Source: Pseudomonas sp. gcc21 (GTDB lineage: Bacteria; Pseudomonadota; Gammaproteobacteria; Pseudomonadales; Pseudomonadaceae). Taken from it: 64,000 bases of DNA. Where the stretch lies: positions 372,001 through 436,000 of the forward strand of contig NZ_CP051625.1 in NCBI RefSeq assembly GCF_012844345.1, read 5' to 3'. This document shows positions 8,721-18,550 of the stretch, one piece after another. The notes under the pieces are model-generated. The model worked only from the letters and a program-made list of their open reading frames with translations. It searched no databases and had not been told where the DNA came from. Each line of letters starts with the position of its first letter. Position 1 is the stretch's first letter. The translations under genes were made by a program, and so were the position numbers.

Positions 8721-8840
8721 ATGGTTGCGCAAGGCGGCAAGCCGGGCGGCAGCTTCTTGCCGCCCGGTGGTCCAGGCGCGAGGTCTCGTAACGTACGCGC
8801 CAGAATAATGACTACTGAGCGTCGAGCGCCTGCCCGTTGA
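8721..8840 (+). CDS. possible small ORF with strong ribosome site
   Basis: A 39-codon reading frame starts at ATG 8721, 7 nt after a near-perfect AAGGAG (8708-8713). The predicted peptide is Gly/Pro-rich at the start and Arg-rich at the end (begins MVAQGGKPGGSF). Its end overlaps the 3' end of yciK on the other strand, and an 8-9 bp hairpin (8742-8767) lies within it. I do not recognise a family. The hairpin could just be the yciK terminator, with the ORF a by-product of it. Confidence 0.25.
   Translation: MVAQGGKPGGSFLPPGGPGARSRNVRARIMTTERRAPAR
8742..8767 (-). terminator. hairpin downstream of yciK
   Basis: Perfect 9-bp arms CCGGGCGGC and GCCGCCCGG with an 8-nt loop lie 45 bp past the yciK stop. 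It probably ends the leftward mtaD-ubiG-mupP-yciK unit, although a U-tract is not evident. Confidence 0.45.
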
Positions 8841-9552
8841 TGGCCTTGCTGTCAGGGCCCAGCAGATAGAGAAATACCGGCATGATGTCGGCAGGTTGCG
8901 GATTCTTTTCCGGCGGTTCGCCCGGGTAGGCGGCGGCGCGCATCGACGTCCGGGTCGCGCCGGGGTTGACGCTGTTTGCGCGGATCTTGCTGGTCCCGTC
9001 CTGTTCGTCGGCAAATACCTGCATCAGACCTTCGAGGGCAAATTTGCTGACTGCATAGGGCCCCCAGTAGGCGCGACCCTTGCGGCCAACGCTGGAGGAT
9101 ACAAACACGACAGAAGCGTCCGGCGCTGCTCGCAGCAGAGGCATCATCGCCTTGGTCAGCACGAACGGCGCGTTCACGTTGACCTGCATGAGCTGGAGCC
9201 AGGCCTCGGTCTTGACTGTATCCAGCGGAGTGCGCGGTCCCAGGAGGCCGGCGTTGTGGACCAGACCGTCGAGCTTGCCGAAGGTGTCAAACAGTTGATC
9301 AGCCAGATCATCGAAGTCCTTCTCGACTGCTGTTTCCAGGTTCAACGGGCAGATCGCTGGCTGCGGGTGACCGGCTGCTTCGATTTCGTCGTAAACCTCT
9401 TCCAGTTTGGACAGCGTGCGGCCCACCAGTACCACCGAGGCGCCATGGGCAGCGCAGCTCAGCGCGCAGGCGCGGCCGATGCCGTCGCCGGCACCGGTGA
9501 CCAGGATAACGCGGTCCTTCAGCAGGTCGGCTGGTGCGTTGTAATCAAACAT
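8812..9552 (-). CDS. yciK: YciK family short-chain dehydrogenase
   Basis: A 246-residue NAD(P)-dependent SDR. The Rossmann motif VTGAGDGIG lies near residue 20. NAG appears in LVHNAGLLGP, the active-site Ser in VFVSSSVG, and the catalytic YxxxK as YAVSK around 160. The substrate of YciK proteins is unknown. Its ATG overlaps the mupP stop by 1 bp, so it is translationally coupled to mupP and ubiG, as in other Pseudomonas. Confidence 0.9.
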   Translation of the reverse strand: MFDYNAPADLLKDRVILVTGAGDGIGRACALSCAAHGASVVLVGRTLSKLEEVYDEIEAAGHPQPAICPLNLETAVEKDFDDLADQLFDTFGKLDGLVHNAGLLGPRTPLDTVKTEAWLQLMQVNVNAPFVLTKAMMPLLRAAPDASVVFVSSSVGRKGRAYWGPYAVSKFALEGLMQVFADEQDGTSKIRANSVNPGATRTSMRAAAYPGEPPEKNPQPADIMPVFLYLLGPDSKAINGQALDAQ

Positions 9553-10226
9553 TAAAACGACTCCTGCGAGCGCAGCTGTTCCAGCCAGGGGCGTAGGTCA
9601 GCTGCAGTATGAATACTGTGTGTAGCCTGCCAGGTCGCGGGGTCGTCGCCCACTGGCAGATAACCGTAAAGAGCTGCAACGGTAGGCATTCCGGCTGCTC
9701 GTCCAGCCTGGATGTCACGCAAATGATCGCCGACAAATACCGATTGCTCGGGGTTGACGCCCATTTGCGTACAGGCTTTGAACAAGGGTTCGGGATGTGG
9801 CTTGCTGCGCGTCACCTGATCAGGGCAGACCAGGCTCTGACAGCGAGTCGATAAACCCACAGCTTCAAGCAATGGAATACTGAAGCGGCTCAGCTTGTTG
9901 GTAACCACGCCCCAGGGCAGTCTTTCGTCATCCAGCCAGTCCAGTAGCGGCTCGATGCCAGGGAAGGGGCGGGTAAATACCGCGAGGTCGCGTTGGTAGC
10001 GTTCGAGGAAATCTTCGCGCAGATCGTCAAAGCCCTGCGCGTCAGGCTGCGTCTCGAACGCGGCGCAGAGCATGCCAACCGAACCGTTGGAGACCGTCGG
10101 GCGCACCAATTCAGGATCAGCTGGCGGCAGATCGCGGTCAGAACGTATGGCCTGGATGATCGACATGAAGTCCCCCGCCGTATCGAGCAGGGTGCCATCG
10201 AGGTCGAACAGGACGCTGGTGAGCAT
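9552..10226 (-). CDS. mupP: N-acetylmuramic acid 6-phosphate phosphatase (HAD family)
   Basis: A 224-residue HAD hydrolase of the phosphoglycolate-phosphatase-like type, with the nucleophile motif FDLDGTLLDTAGD, a cap domain, VVTNK and the C-terminal GDHLRDIQAGRAAG. In Pseudomonas the gene between ubiG and yciK encodes MupP, which removes phosphate from MurNAc-6P in the peptidoglycan recycling route that bypasses de novo UDP-MurNAc synthesis. The assignment over gph relies on this conserved position. It is 3 bp from ubiG. Confidence 0.85.
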   Translation of the reverse strand: MLTSVLFDLDGTLLDTAGDFMSIIQAIRSDRDLPPADPELVRPTVSNGSVGMLCAAFETQPDAQGFDDLREDFLERYQRDLAVFTRPFPGIEPLLDWLDDERLPWGVVTNKLSRFSIPLLEAVGLSTRCQSLVCPDQVTRSKPHPEPLFKACTQMGVNPEQSVFVGDHLRDIQAGRAAGMPTVAALYGYLPVGDDPATWQATHSIHTAADLRPWLEQLRSQESF

Positions 10227-10229
10227 GTA

Positions 10230-10931
10230 TCAGGCTCCGCGCTGGGTGTGGATCATATAGTTGACGTCCACGCTGCGTTCCAGCTTGTAGGTCTTGAACA
10301 GGGGGTTGTAGCCCAGACCGGTAATATCCTGCACATCCAGTCCAGCCTGCCGCGACCAGGCCCCGAGTTCCGCCGGTCGGATGAACTTGGCGAATTCGTG
10401 GGTACCGCGCGGCAACAGACGCAGCACATACTCGGCGCCGACAATCGCGAAGGCGAATGACTTGGGGTTGCGGTTGATGGTCGAGAAGAAGACGTGCCCG
10501 CCGGGCTTGACCAGCGTGGCGCAGGCGCGGATCACCGAAGACGGATCCGGTACATGCTCGAGCATTTCCAGGCAGGTGACAATATCGAAGCGGCCGGGGT
10601 GCTTTTCGGCCATTTGTTCAGCCGTGCATTGTTCATAGTCAACATCAATACCGGACTCGAGCTTGTGCAAGCTGGCTACGGCCAGAGGCGCTTCGCCCAT
10701 ATCAATCCCGGTTACCTTTGCTCCACGTAGCGCCATGGCTTCGGCAAGAATCCCGCCGCCGCAGCCGACATCCAGTACTTCCTTGCCAGCCAGTCCGACC
10801 TTCTGGTCGATCCAGTTGGTGCGTAGCGGATTGATTTCATGCAGCGGCTTGAACTCACTGTTCCGGTCCCACCAGCGACTGGCCAGAGCCTCGAATTTGG
10901 CAATTTCAGCCCGATCGACGTTAAGCGTCAT
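10230..10931 (-). CDS. ubiG: ubiquinone biosynthesis O-methyltransferase
   Basis: UbiG carries out both SAM-dependent O-methylations of ubiquinone synthesis. The 233-residue form starts at ATG 10931 ([22 protein letters not shown]), matching family N-termini and overlapping mtaD by 11 bp. The SAM motif I is [16 protein letters not shown], followed by [11 protein letters not shown] and [12 protein letters not shown], all typical of UbiG. A longer reading frame to 11000 would run inside mtaD and is not supported. Confidence 0.95.
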   Translation of the reverse strand: MTLNVDRAEIAKFEALASRWWDRNSEFKPLHEINPLRTNWIDQKVGLAGKEVLDVGCGGGILAEAMALRGAKVTGIDMGEAPLAVASLHKLESGIDVDYEQCTAEQMAEKHPGRFDIVTCLEMLEHVPDPSSVIRACATLVKPGGHVFFSTINRNPKSFAFAIVGAEYVLRLLPRGTHEFAKFIRPAELGAWSRQAGLDVQDITGLGYNPLFKTYKLERSVDVNYMIHTQRGA

Positions 10932-12261
10932 TTTGATTCCCTCGTTGAATCTTGCGTGCCCACTCCTGCGCTTCGGCAAGCAGTCTGGTCTGGTCGACAC
11001 CCAGCAGCTTGCCGTCGCGGACCTTTTCCGCGCCGGCTACCCAGACGTCGGATACGTGGCTGGCATTGCAGCTATAAAGCAGCTGCGACAATGGGTTGTG
11101 AACGGGTTGCTGATCGAGACCCGAAAGGTCGATTGCAATCATGTCTGCAGCTTTGCCCGGCTCCAGGGAGCCGGTCTCTTCGCCGATGCACAACGCCTGG
11201 GCCCCGCCCAGCGTTGCCATACGCAGGGCGGTATGCGCATCCATCGCAGTAGGTTGGCCTGAAACGCCTTTGGCCAGAAGCGAAGCGGTACGCATCTCGC
11301 CAAGCATATCCAGATCATTGTTGCTGGCGGCACCGTCAGTACCGAGCGCTACGTTTATGCCTGCATCAAGCATGCGCTGAATCGGGCTGAAGCCGCTGGC
11401 AAGTTTGAGGTTGGATTCAGGGCAGTGGATCACGCTCACGCCCTGATCTTTGATCAATGCGAGATCGTCATCGTTGATCTGCGTCATATGTACGGCCTGC
11501 AGTCTCGGCGTGAGCAGGTTCAACTGGTCCAACCGTTGGAGCGGGCGCAAGCCGGTCTGGCGGACGGAGTTTTCGACTTCAACAGCCGATTCGTGGATAT
11601 GCATATGCACTGGCAGGTCCAGCTCGTCTGCCAGGGTGCGGATCCGCGTCAGCGTCGCGTCGCCTACGGTGTAGGGCGCATGCGGCCCGAAGGCGACATT
11701 GACCAATTGGCTGTGCTTGACCTCGTCATGCAGTCGCAGCCCTTTGGCGATGCCTTCGTCACTATTCCTTGCGCCGGGAATCGGGTTGTCGATCACCGGG
11801 AAGGCAACCTGCGCGCGTATTCCATACTCGAGCGCCACGCTGGCAGCGATCTGAGGGTAAAAATACATATCGACAAAACAGGTCGTTCCGCCGCGCAGCA
11901 TTTCAGCGATGGCCAACTCGGTGCCGCAGCGCACGAAGGCTTCGTTGACCCATTGGGCTTCGGCTGGCCAGATATGTTCGTTAAGCCATTCCATCAGAGG
12001 CAGATCGTCAGCCATGCCGCGCAACAGGCTCATCGCGGCGTGGCCGTGAGCATTGATCAAGCCGGGTATCAGCAGGTGCTCGGGCAGCTCGCGGCGCTCG
12101 CCGATCTTCAGATCAAGCGTCGCGCTGACCGGGACGATGCCGGCGATACGGCCCTGATGAACGGCGATGGCATGGTGCTCGAGTACGAGCCCGAAGGGCA
12201 CCACGGGCACGATCCAGCGCGGCGTGATCAGCAGGTCGATCGCGTCGGGCAGTGAAGTCAT
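10921..12261 (-). CDS. mtaD: 5'-methylthioadenosine/S-adenosylhomocysteine deaminase
   Basis: A 446-residue amidohydrolase (TRZ/ATZ family). The orthologue next to ubiG in P. aeruginosa deaminates 5'-methylthioadenosine to 5'-methylthioinosine. Metal-site motifs are visible: [15 protein letters not shown] near residue 65, HMHIHE in mid-protein, [11 protein letters not shown], and [13 protein letters not shown] choose ATG 12261 ([16 protein letters not shown]). A divergent -10 box at 12291-12296 would put the transcript start near 12284, so starts further upstream would be nearly leaderless. The divergent neighbour mtnA acts on methylthioribose-1-phosphate, supporting a joint MTA salvage role. 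Confidence 0.88.
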   Translation of the reverse strand: MTSLPDAIDLLITPRWIVPVVPFGLVLEHHAIAVHQGRIAGIVPVSATLDLKIGERRELPEHLLIPGLINAHGHAAMSLLRGMADDLPLMEWLNEHIWPAEAQWVNEAFVRCGTELAIAEMLRGGTTCFVDMYFYPQIAASVALEYGIRAQVAFPVIDNPIPGARNSDEGIAKGLRLHDEVKHSQLVNVAFGPHAPYTVGDATLTRIRTLADELDLPVHMHIHESAVEVENSVRQTGLRPLQRLDQLNLLTPRLQAVHMTQINDDDLALIKDQGVSVIHCPESNLKLASGFSPIQRMLDAGINVALGTDGAASNNDLDMLGEMRTASLLAKGVSGQPTAMDAHTALRMATLGGAQALCIGEETGSLEPGKAADMIAIDLSGLDQQPVHNPLSQLLYSCNASHVSDVWVAGAEKVRDGKLLGVDQTRLLAEAQEWARKIQRGNQNDA

Positions 12262-12290
12262 TAACAGTTCGCTTTGCATCATAGGCTGGC

Positions 12291-12296
12291 AGTATA
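12291..12296 (-). promoter_or_regulatory. candidate -10 box for mtaD
   Basis: TATACT on the minus strand, 30 bp upstream of the chosen mtaD start. The -35 is poor (a TTGTCA is 24 bp away). Confidence 0.4.
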
Positions 12297-12347
12297 CCCT
12301 CAGGCTTTTATTGCTTGCAGTGACAATTAATCGCCCCGGCACACGGG

Positions 12348-12353
12348 TATACT
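12348..12353 (+). promoter_or_regulatory. candidate -10 box for mtnA
   Basis: TATACT on the plus strand, 24 bp upstream of the mtnA ATG, mirroring the TATACT of the divergent mtaD. A good -35 is not obvious. The leader would be short but includes GGAG at 12368-12371. Confidence 0.45.
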
Positions 12354-12376
12354 ACGCGTTTAGTAGTGGAGCCTGT

Positions 12377-13441
12377 ATGCAGTCACAAGAGCAGTTGACC
12401 GTCGAAGCCAGTATCAGTGCCATCGAGTGGAGCGGCGGTGCTCTGCGCCTGCTGGATCAACGGGCTTTGCCCGAAGAGGTACGTTACCTGGAGTGCCTGG
12501 ATGCCGCCGCGATAGCGGAGGCAATCCGCAGCCAGGCTGTACGGGGCGGCTCGCTGGTCGGGATAGCGGCGGCCTATGGCGTGGCGCTCGCAGCCAGGTC
12601 GATTGGCGAATCGGACGACTGGGCGGCTGCACTGGCCGACGATGTCGCCATGCTCGAAGCGTCCATGCCGGATATCGTGCAGCCAAGCTGGGCGCTGCGG
12701 ATGATGCAGGAGCGCACGCGGCGCCTGGCGGATCACGCCGATGTGCCGGGTGAGTTGCTCAGTGCGGCTATGTCCATTCATCACAGCGATATTGAAGCCA
12801 ATCTCACCATGGGAAAGCTGGGCGCCCAGCTGATCCGCAAGCATCAGAAAGGCAAGCAGAACCTGATGACCCATAGTAATGCCGGCGCGCTGACCGGTGC
12901 TGGCTATGGCACGGCGCTGGGCGTAGTGCGGGCCGCGCATGCAGCCGGGCTGGTGGCTACTGTCTATGTAAACGAAACGCGGCCGGAGCTGGAAGGGGCG
13001 CGACTGACCGAGTGGGAACTGACGCAGTTGGGTGTTCCGGCTCAGGTTGCAGTGGATTCTGCGGCAGCCCACCACATGAAATCGGTACCCATGACCTGGG
13101 TAGTCGTAGGCGCAGAGCGTATCGCTGCCAATGGTGATGTGATCAGCGCCATGGGTACCTACGCGCTGGCGATCCTGGCGATGCACCATGGGTTGCGCTT
13201 TATGGTGGTGGCGCCTTCGTCAATCATTGATATGGGCCTGGAAATAGACGATGAGGTCGCGTCGGATGACCCGTCGGATAACGATGGCCGCAGGAAGCTC
13301 AGCGACCTCACTTCAAATCCGCAGACCTTTGATGTCACCCCGGCGGATCTGGTGGACGTGATCGTGACGGAAAAAGGTCTGGTTGAGCGTCCCGATGCGA
13401 CCAGAATCGCGGATTTGATGAGTCACCGGCGCCTTCATTGA
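12377..13441 (+). CDS. mtnA: methylthioribose-1-phosphate isomerase
   Basis: MtnA converts 5-methylthioribose-1-phosphate to 5-methylthioribulose-1-phosphate in methionine salvage. The 354-residue product belongs to the eIF2B-alpha-like isomerases, with RGGSLVGIAAAYGVAL near residue 55, LMTHSNAGAL with the active-site region mid-protein, VYVNETRP, and VVGAERIAANGDV with the catalytic Asp. ATG 12377 follows GGAG by 6 nt; the open frame upstream overlaps the mtaD promoter and start and is not used. Confidence 0.93.
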   Translation: MQSQEQLTVEASISAIEWSGGALRLLDQRALPEEVRYLECLDAAAIAEAIRSQAVRGGSLVGIAAAYGVALAARSIGESDDWAAALADDVAMLEASMPDIVQPSWALRMMQERTRRLADHADVPGELLSAAMSIHHSDIEANLTMGKLGAQLIRKHQKGKQNLMTHSNAGALTGAGYGTALGVVRAAHAAGLVATVYVNETRPELEGARLTEWELTQLGVPAQVAVDSAAAHHMKSVPMTWVVVGAERIAANGDVISAMGTYALAILAMHHGLRFMVVAPSSIIDMGLEIDDEVASDDPSDNDGRRKLSDLTSNPQTFDVTPADLVDVIVTEKGLVERPDATRIADLMSHRRLH

Positions 13442-13531
13442 GGGCGCAATTCGATCTTGGTCAGATTTATGCTCCCAGTAAGCGTGTAAGCGCTCCCAGC
13501 CTTTCTTGCGACTCCCTCCAGGGCTGGACTG

Positions 13532-13540
13532 TGGTACACT
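13532..13540 (+). promoter_or_regulatory. candidate extended -10 promoter of gyrA
   Basis: TGGTACACT forms an extended -10 (TGn plus TACACT) about 100 nt upstream of the gyrA ATG. The leader contains a 6-bp hairpin (arms GGCCTC and GAGGCC, 13558-13573) and an AAGGA ribosome site at 13624. Confidence 0.45.
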
Positions 13541-13638
13541 TCCCGGCTTTAATCCGGGGCCTCTCAGGAGGCCTCGCAAGCGTCGATCTTACGCGATAGG
13601 CATCATCAGGTTGCCGCCACTAAAAGGAATGCCGTTTC

Positions 13639-16281
13639 ATGGGTGAACTGGCCAAAGAAATCCTTCCAGTCAATATCGAAGACGAGCTGAAACAGTCCTA
13701 CCTCGACTACGCCATGAGCGTAATCGTCGGTCGAGCTCTGCCTGACGTGCGCGATGGCCTGAAGCCGGTTCACCGCCGCGTGCTGTTCGCCATGAGCGAA
13801 CTGAACAACGACTGGAACAAGCCATACAAGAAATCCGCCCGTGTGGTGGGTGACGTTATCGGTAAATATCACCCGCATGGCGACTCCGCCGTTTACGACA
13901 CCATTGTTCGTATGGCTCAGCCATTCTCCCTGCGTTACCTGTTGGTAGACGGGCAGGGCAACTTCGGGTCGGTGGACGGCGATAGCGCTGCGGCCATGCG
14001 ATATACCGAAATCCGGATGACCAAGCTGGCCCATGAGCTGCTGGCCGACCTGGAAAAGGAAACCGTTGACTGGGTACCCAACTACGACGGTACCGAACAG
14101 ATTCCCGAAGTACTGCCGACCAAAGTCCCGAACCTGCTGGTAAACGGTTCCAGCGGTATCGCGGTGGGTATGGCGACCAATATTCCGCCGCATAACCTGA
14201 CCGAGGTTATCAACGGATGTCTGGCGCTGATTGCCAATCCTGATATGTCCATTGATGAGTTGATGGAGCATATTCCGGGCCCTGACTTCCCCACCGCCGG
14301 TATCATCAATGGCCGTGCGGGTATCGTCGAAGCCTACAAGACCGGTCGCGGCCGCATTTATGTTCGCGCGCGTTGCGAGATCGAGGACATCGACAAGGTT
14401 GGCGGCCGCCAGCAGATCCTCATCCACGAGCTGCCCTACCAGGTCAACAAGGCCCGTTTGATCGAGAAGATCGCCGAGCTGGTCAAAGAGAAGAAAATCG
14501 AAGGCATCACCGAGCTGCGCGATGAGTCCGACAAGGACGGTATGCGCGTGGTCATCGAGCTGCGTCGCGGCGAAGTGGCTGAGGTGGTGCTGAATAACCT
14601 CTATTCGCAAACCCAGATGCAGAACGTGTTCGGCATCAACATTGTTGGTCTGCTGGACGGGCGTCCGCGAATCCTGAATCTCAAGGAATTGCTGGATGCC
14701 TTCATCCGTCACCGCCGTGAGGTCGTTACCCGTCGTACCGTCTATGAGCTGCGCAAAGCGCGGGAACGGGGGCATATTCTCGAAGGTCAGGCTGTTGCTC
14801 TGTCCAACATTGATCCGGTGATTGCCCTGATCAAGGCTTCCCCTTCGCCAGCCGAAGCCAAGGAACGCCTGATTTCTACCGCCTGGGAGCCCGGCGCGGT
14901 AATGGAAATGGTTGATCGTGCCGGTGCGGATGTGTGTCGCCCGGACGAGCTGCCGGAACAGTACGGTCTGCGCGAGGGCAAATATTACCTGTCGCCGGAA
15001 CAGGCTCAGGCCATTCTCGAATTGCGTCTGCATCGCCTGACCGGTCTGGAGCATGAAAAGCTGCTGACCGAGTATCAGGAAATCCTGGTGCAGATTGGCG
15101 AGCTGTTACGCATCCTGAACAGCCAGGTACGGCTGATGGAAGTGATTGTCGAAGAACTTGAGCTGATTCGCAGCAACTACGGCGATGCCCGTCGCAGCGA
15201 AATCGTCGCCTCGCGCCTGGATCTGACGATCGCGGACCTGATTACCGAAGAAGATCGCGTTGTGACCATCTCTCACGGTGGTTATGCCAAGAGTCAGCCA
15301 TTGGCTGATTATCAGGCGCAGCGTCGTGGCGGTCGTGGCAAGGCAGCCACAGGGGTGAAGGATGAGGATTATGTTTCTCACCTGTTGGTCGCCAACAGTC
15401 ACACCACCATCATGATGTTCTCGAGCAAGGGCAAGGTGTACTGGCTGAAGACCTACGAGATTCCCGAGGCGTCGCGCACCGCGCGTGGCCGTCCGCTGGT
15501 GAACCTGTTGCCGCTGGACGAGGGCGAGTACATCACCACGATGTTGCCGGTCGAAGAATATACCGAAGGCTGGTTTGTATTCATGGCGACTGCCAAGGGC
15601 ACGGTGAAGAAAACCCCGCTTGAGCAGTTCAGTCGTCAGCGTACGGTAGGTCTGATTGCCCTGGATCTGGATGAAGGCGATACGCTGATCTCCGCCGCGG
15701 TGACCAATGGTGAACGTGAAATCATGCTGTTTTCCGATGGTGGCAAGGTCACGCGCTTCAAGGAAACCGATGTGCGTGCGATGGGCCGTACGGCCCGCGG
15801 TGTACGCGGTATGCGCCTGACAGAAGGGCAGCGTCTAGTGTCGATGATTGTGGCCGACGAGGGCACTGCCATTCTGACGGCCTCGGAGCGCGGCTTCGGC
15901 AAACGCACACCTATCGAGGAATTCCCGCAGTACAAGCGTGGTGGTCAGGGTGTCATCGCGATGGTCTCGAATGAGCGCAACGGCCCGCTGGTCGGCGCTG
16001 TTCAGGTCGTCGACGGCGAGGAAATCATGTTGATTTCTGACCAGGGCACCCTGGTGCGTACCCGCGTGAGTGAGGTGTCCAGCCTGTCGCGTAATACCCA
16101 GGGTGTGACGCTCATCAAGCTTTCCAACGGAGAAAAGCTGGTTGGTCTCGAGCGTGTGCAAGAGCCCAGCGAGCTTGATGACGAACTTGAAGAAGATGCC
16201 GACGCAGCGGATGTGACGGATGACATGGCGACCGGCCCGGCAGACGACGATGCCGCACCGACGATTGATGATCAGGAGTGA
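13639..16281 (+). CDS. gyrA: DNA gyrase subunit A
   Basis: GyrA is the breakage-reunion subunit of gyrase. The 880-residue product has the N-terminal winged-helix/tower domain with the active-site Tyr122 (AAAMRYTE) and a coiled-coil region. The C-terminal beta-pinwheel carries the GyrA box QRRGGRGK near residue 560. The quinolone-resistance region reads Ser83 and Asp87, the susceptible states; P. aeruginosa itself has Thr83. The end is a strongly acidic tail, common in Pseudomonas GyrA. serC begins 2 bp after the stop. Confidence 0.98.
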   Translation: MGELAKEILPVNIEDELKQSYLDYAMSVIVGRALPDVRDGLKPVHRRVLFAMSELNNDWNKPYKKSARVVGDVIGKYHPHGDSAVYDTIVRMAQPFSLRYLLVDGQGNFGSVDGDSAAAMRYTEIRMTKLAHELLADLEKETVDWVPNYDGTEQIPEVLPTKVPNLLVNGSSGIAVGMATNIPPHNLTEVINGCLALIANPDMSIDELMEHIPGPDFPTAGIINGRAGIVEAYKTGRGRIYVRARCEIEDIDKVGGRQQILIHELPYQVNKARLIEKIAELVKEKKIEGITELRDESDKDGMRVVIELRRGEVAEVVLNNLYSQTQMQNVFGINIVGLLDGRPRILNLKELLDAFIRHRREVVTRRTVYELRKARERGHILEGQAVALSNIDPVIALIKASPSPAEAKERLISTAWEPGAVMEMVDRAGADVCRPDELPEQYGLREGKYYLSPEQAQAILELRLHRLTGLEHEKLLTEYQEILVQIGELLRILNSQVRLMEVIVEELELIRSNYGDARRSEIVASRLDLTIADLITEEDRVVTISHGGYAKSQPLADYQAQRRGGRGKAATGVKDEDYVSHLLVANSHTTIMMFSSKGKVYWLKTYEIPEASRTARGRPLVNLLPLDEGEYITTMLPVEEYTEGWFVFMATAKGTVKKTPLEQFSRQRTVGLIALDLDEGDTLISAAVTNGEREIMLFSDGGKVTRFKETDVRAMGRTARGVRGMRLTEGQRLVSMIVADEGTAILTASERGFGKRTPIEEFPQYKRGGQGVIAMVSNERNGPLVGAVQVVDGEEIMLISDQGTLVRTRVSEVSSLSRNTQGVTLIKLSNGEKLVGLERVQEPSELDDELEEDADAADVTDDMATGPADDDAAPTIDDQE

Positions 16282-16283
16282 AC

Positions 16284-17369
16284 GTGAACAAGAGACTGTT
16301 CAATTTCTGCGCTGGCCCGGCCGCGCTACCCGAAGCGGTATTGCAGCAGGCACAGGCTGATTTGCTTGATTGGCAGGGCAAAGGCCTGTCAGTCATGGAA
16401 ATGAGTCATCGCAGTGATGAGTTCGTCGGTATAGCTGAACGGGCCGAACAGGATCTGCGCGATCTGTTGCTGATTCCAAGCGACTACCGCGTGCTGTTCC
16501 TGCAGGGCGGCGCTAGCCAGCAATTTGCACAGATTCCGCTGAACCTTCTGGGCGAAGGCGGGAGCGCCGACTATATCGACACTGGCATATGGTCTCGCAA
16601 GGCGATTGAAGAAGCCTCCCGCTATGGCCACGTCAACGTGGCCGCCTCGGCAAAGGCCTATGATTATTTCGCTATTCCGGGACAGAACGAATGGAGCCTG
16701 TCAGCTGACGCTGCCTACGTTCATTACACGCCCAACGAGACCATCGGCGGGCTGGAATTCAACTGGATTCCGGACGTCGGTGACAAACCTCTGGTCGCGG
16801 ATATGTCCTCTACCATCCTGTCCCGTCCGCTGGACGTATCAAAGTTTGGTCTGATCTATGCCGGCGCACAGAAGAATATCGGCCCCAGCGGGCTGGTGGT
16901 CGTGATTGTTCACGAGAGTCTGCTTGGCAAGGCGCACAGCAAGTGCCCGACCATGCTCGACTACAGCGTGGCCGCCAAGAATGGGTCGATGTACAACACG
17001 CCTCCGACCTTCGCCTGGTATCTCTCCGGTCTGATTTTCCAGTGGCTGAAGGATAAGGGTGGTCTGGATGCGATGGAAAAGATCAACGATGCCAAGCAGC
17101 GCAAGCTGTATGCGGCTATCGATGGCAGTGCGCTCTATACCAATCCCATCAATGTCGCCGACCGCTCATGGATGAATGTCCCGTTCCGCCTGGCTGATGA
17201 TCGCCTGGACAAGCCCTTCCTGGCCGGCGCGGAGGAACGCGGTCTGCTCAATCTGAAGGGGCACCGGTCAGTAGGCGGCATGCGCGCTTCCATTTATAAC
17301 GCCGTGCCTGAAGCGGCGGTGGATGCGTTGGTGGCCTACATGGCCGAATTCGAGAAACAGCACGGTTGA
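16284..17369 (+). CDS. serC: phosphoserine aminotransferase
   Basis: SerC is a PLP aminotransferase for serine and pyridoxal-phosphate biosynthesis. The chosen start is GTG 16284 (MNKRLFNFCAGPAALPE), 5 nt after the AGGAG that lies in the gyrA end. The GTG at 16278 would sit on that ribosome site. The PLP lysine is K197 in GAQKNIGPSGL, and the C-terminal GHRSVGGMRASIYNA is typical. The 361-residue length is normal. The neighbour pheA starts 5 bp downstream of the stop. Confidence 0.96.
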   Translation: MNKRLFNFCAGPAALPEAVLQQAQADLLDWQGKGLSVMEMSHRSDEFVGIAERAEQDLRDLLLIPSDYRVLFLQGGASQQFAQIPLNLLGEGGSADYIDTGIWSRKAIEEASRYGHVNVAASAKAYDYFAIPGQNEWSLSADAAYVHYTPNETIGGLEFNWIPDVGDKPLVADMSSTILSRPLDVSKFGLIYAGAQKNIGPSGLVVVIVHESLLGKAHSKCPTMLDYSVAAKNGSMYNTPPTFAWYLSGLIFQWLKDKGGLDAMEKINDAKQRKLYAAIDGSALYTNPINVADRSWMNVPFRLADDRLDKPFLAGAEERGLLNLKGHRSVGGMRASIYNAVPEAAVDALVAYMAEFEKQHG

Positions 17370-17374
17370 TGCCC

Positions 17375-18472
17375 ATGTCAGACGAAGCGCAGCTCCAGGC
17401 TCTACGAAACCGTATCGACACGATTGACGAGAAGATTCTCGAGCTGATCAGCGAGCGCGCCCAATGCGCGCAGACGGTTGCTCAGGTCAAGCAGAAGTCG
17501 TTACCTGCCGGTGCCAAGCCGGTGTATTACCGGCCTGAACGCGAGGCCTGGGTACTCAAACACATCATGGAGCTTAACAAAGGCCCCCTCGATAACGAGG
17601 AAATGGCCCGGCTGTTTCGCGAGATCATGTCGGCCTGTCTGGCCCTCGAAGAGCCGCTCAAGGTGGCCTACCTGGGGCCGGAGGGCACCTTTACCCAGGC
17701 AGCCGCAATCAAGCACTTCGGGCACTCGGTCATCAGTGTGCCGATGGCCGCGATTGACGAGATCTTTCGGGAAGTTGCCGCTGGCGCGGTGCAGTACGGT
17801 GTGGTGCCGGTGGAAAACTCCACCGAAGGCGCTATCAACCATACGCTGGACAGTTTTCTCGAGCACGATATGGTCATCTGTGGCGAGGTCGAGCTGCGGA
17901 TTCACCATCATTTGCTGGTGGGAGAGAACACCCGTACCGACAAGATTTCCCGCGTTTACTCCCATGCTCAGTCATTGGCGCAGTGCCGAAAATGGCTGGA
18001 TGCGCATTACCCGAACGTTGAGCGGGTGGCCGTCAGCAGTAATGCCGAGGCAGCCAAACGGGTACGGGGCGAATGGAATTCGGCGGCCATCGCGGGTGAT
18101 ATGGCCTGTGAGCTGTACGAACTGACCAGGATCGCCGAGAAGATTGAAGACCGCCCGGATAACTCCACGCGCTTTCTGATTATCGGCACCCAGTCGGTGC
18201 CTTCGACTGGCGATGACAAAACCTCGGTTATTGTGTCCACGCGCAACAAGCCTGGCGCGCTGCACGAGCTCCTGCAGCCTTTCCATGCCAACGGGATTGA
18301 CCTGACGCGGATCGAAACGCGTCCGTCGCGCATCGGGAAATGGACCTACGTCTTCTTTATCGATTTCTTCGGTCATCAGCATGATCCCTTGGTCAAGGAT
18401 GTACTCGAAAAGGTCAATACCGATTCGGTTGCCGTGAAGGTGTTGGGCTCTTATCCGAAAGCCGTCCTGTAG
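17375..18472 (+). CDS. pheA: bifunctional chorismate mutase / prephenate dehydratase
   Basis: The P-protein converts chorismate to phenylpyruvate. It has an N-terminal AroQ chorismate mutase domain (about 1-90, LRNRIDTIDEKILELISERA), a prephenate dehydratase domain (about 95-275, with VAYLGPEGTFTQAA and DNSTRFLIIG) and an ACT regulatory domain (about 280-365, with LTRIETRPSR and phenylalanine feedback expected). Of three possible starts (TTG 17366, ATG 17369, ATG 17375), the last gives the family N-terminus MSDEAQLQALRNRID. The ATG at 17369 is close and cannot be excluded. Confidence 0.95.
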   Translation: MSDEAQLQALRNRIDTIDEKILELISERAQCAQTVAQVKQKSLPAGAKPVYYRPEREAWVLKHIMELNKGPLDNEEMARLFREIMSACLALEEPLKVAYLGPEGTFTQAAAIKHFGHSVISVPMAAIDEIFREVAAGAVQYGVVPVENSTEGAINHTLDSFLEHDMVICGEVELRIHHHLLVGENTRTDKISRVYSHAQSLAQCRKWLDAHYPNVERVAVSSNAEAAKRVRGEWNSAAIAGDMACELYELTRIAEKIEDRPDNSTRFLIIGTQSVPSTGDDKTSVIVSTRNKPGALHELLQPFHANGIDLTRIETRPSRIGKWTYVFFIDFFGHQHDPLVKDVLEKVNTDSVAVKVLGSYPKAVL

Positions 18473-18550
18473 TCTGCTAGTAGCGGGCAGGCGTCAGTCG
18501 ACAAAAGCTGTGCCTGTCCGTTCTCTTCCTTGAAGCTTGAGGTATGAATT

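Noticed and set aside
13606..15054. A 482-codon open frame antisense to gyrA
   Set aside because: It lies wholly over gyrA (whose motifs are certain), has no family features, and arises from the codon bias of the real gene.
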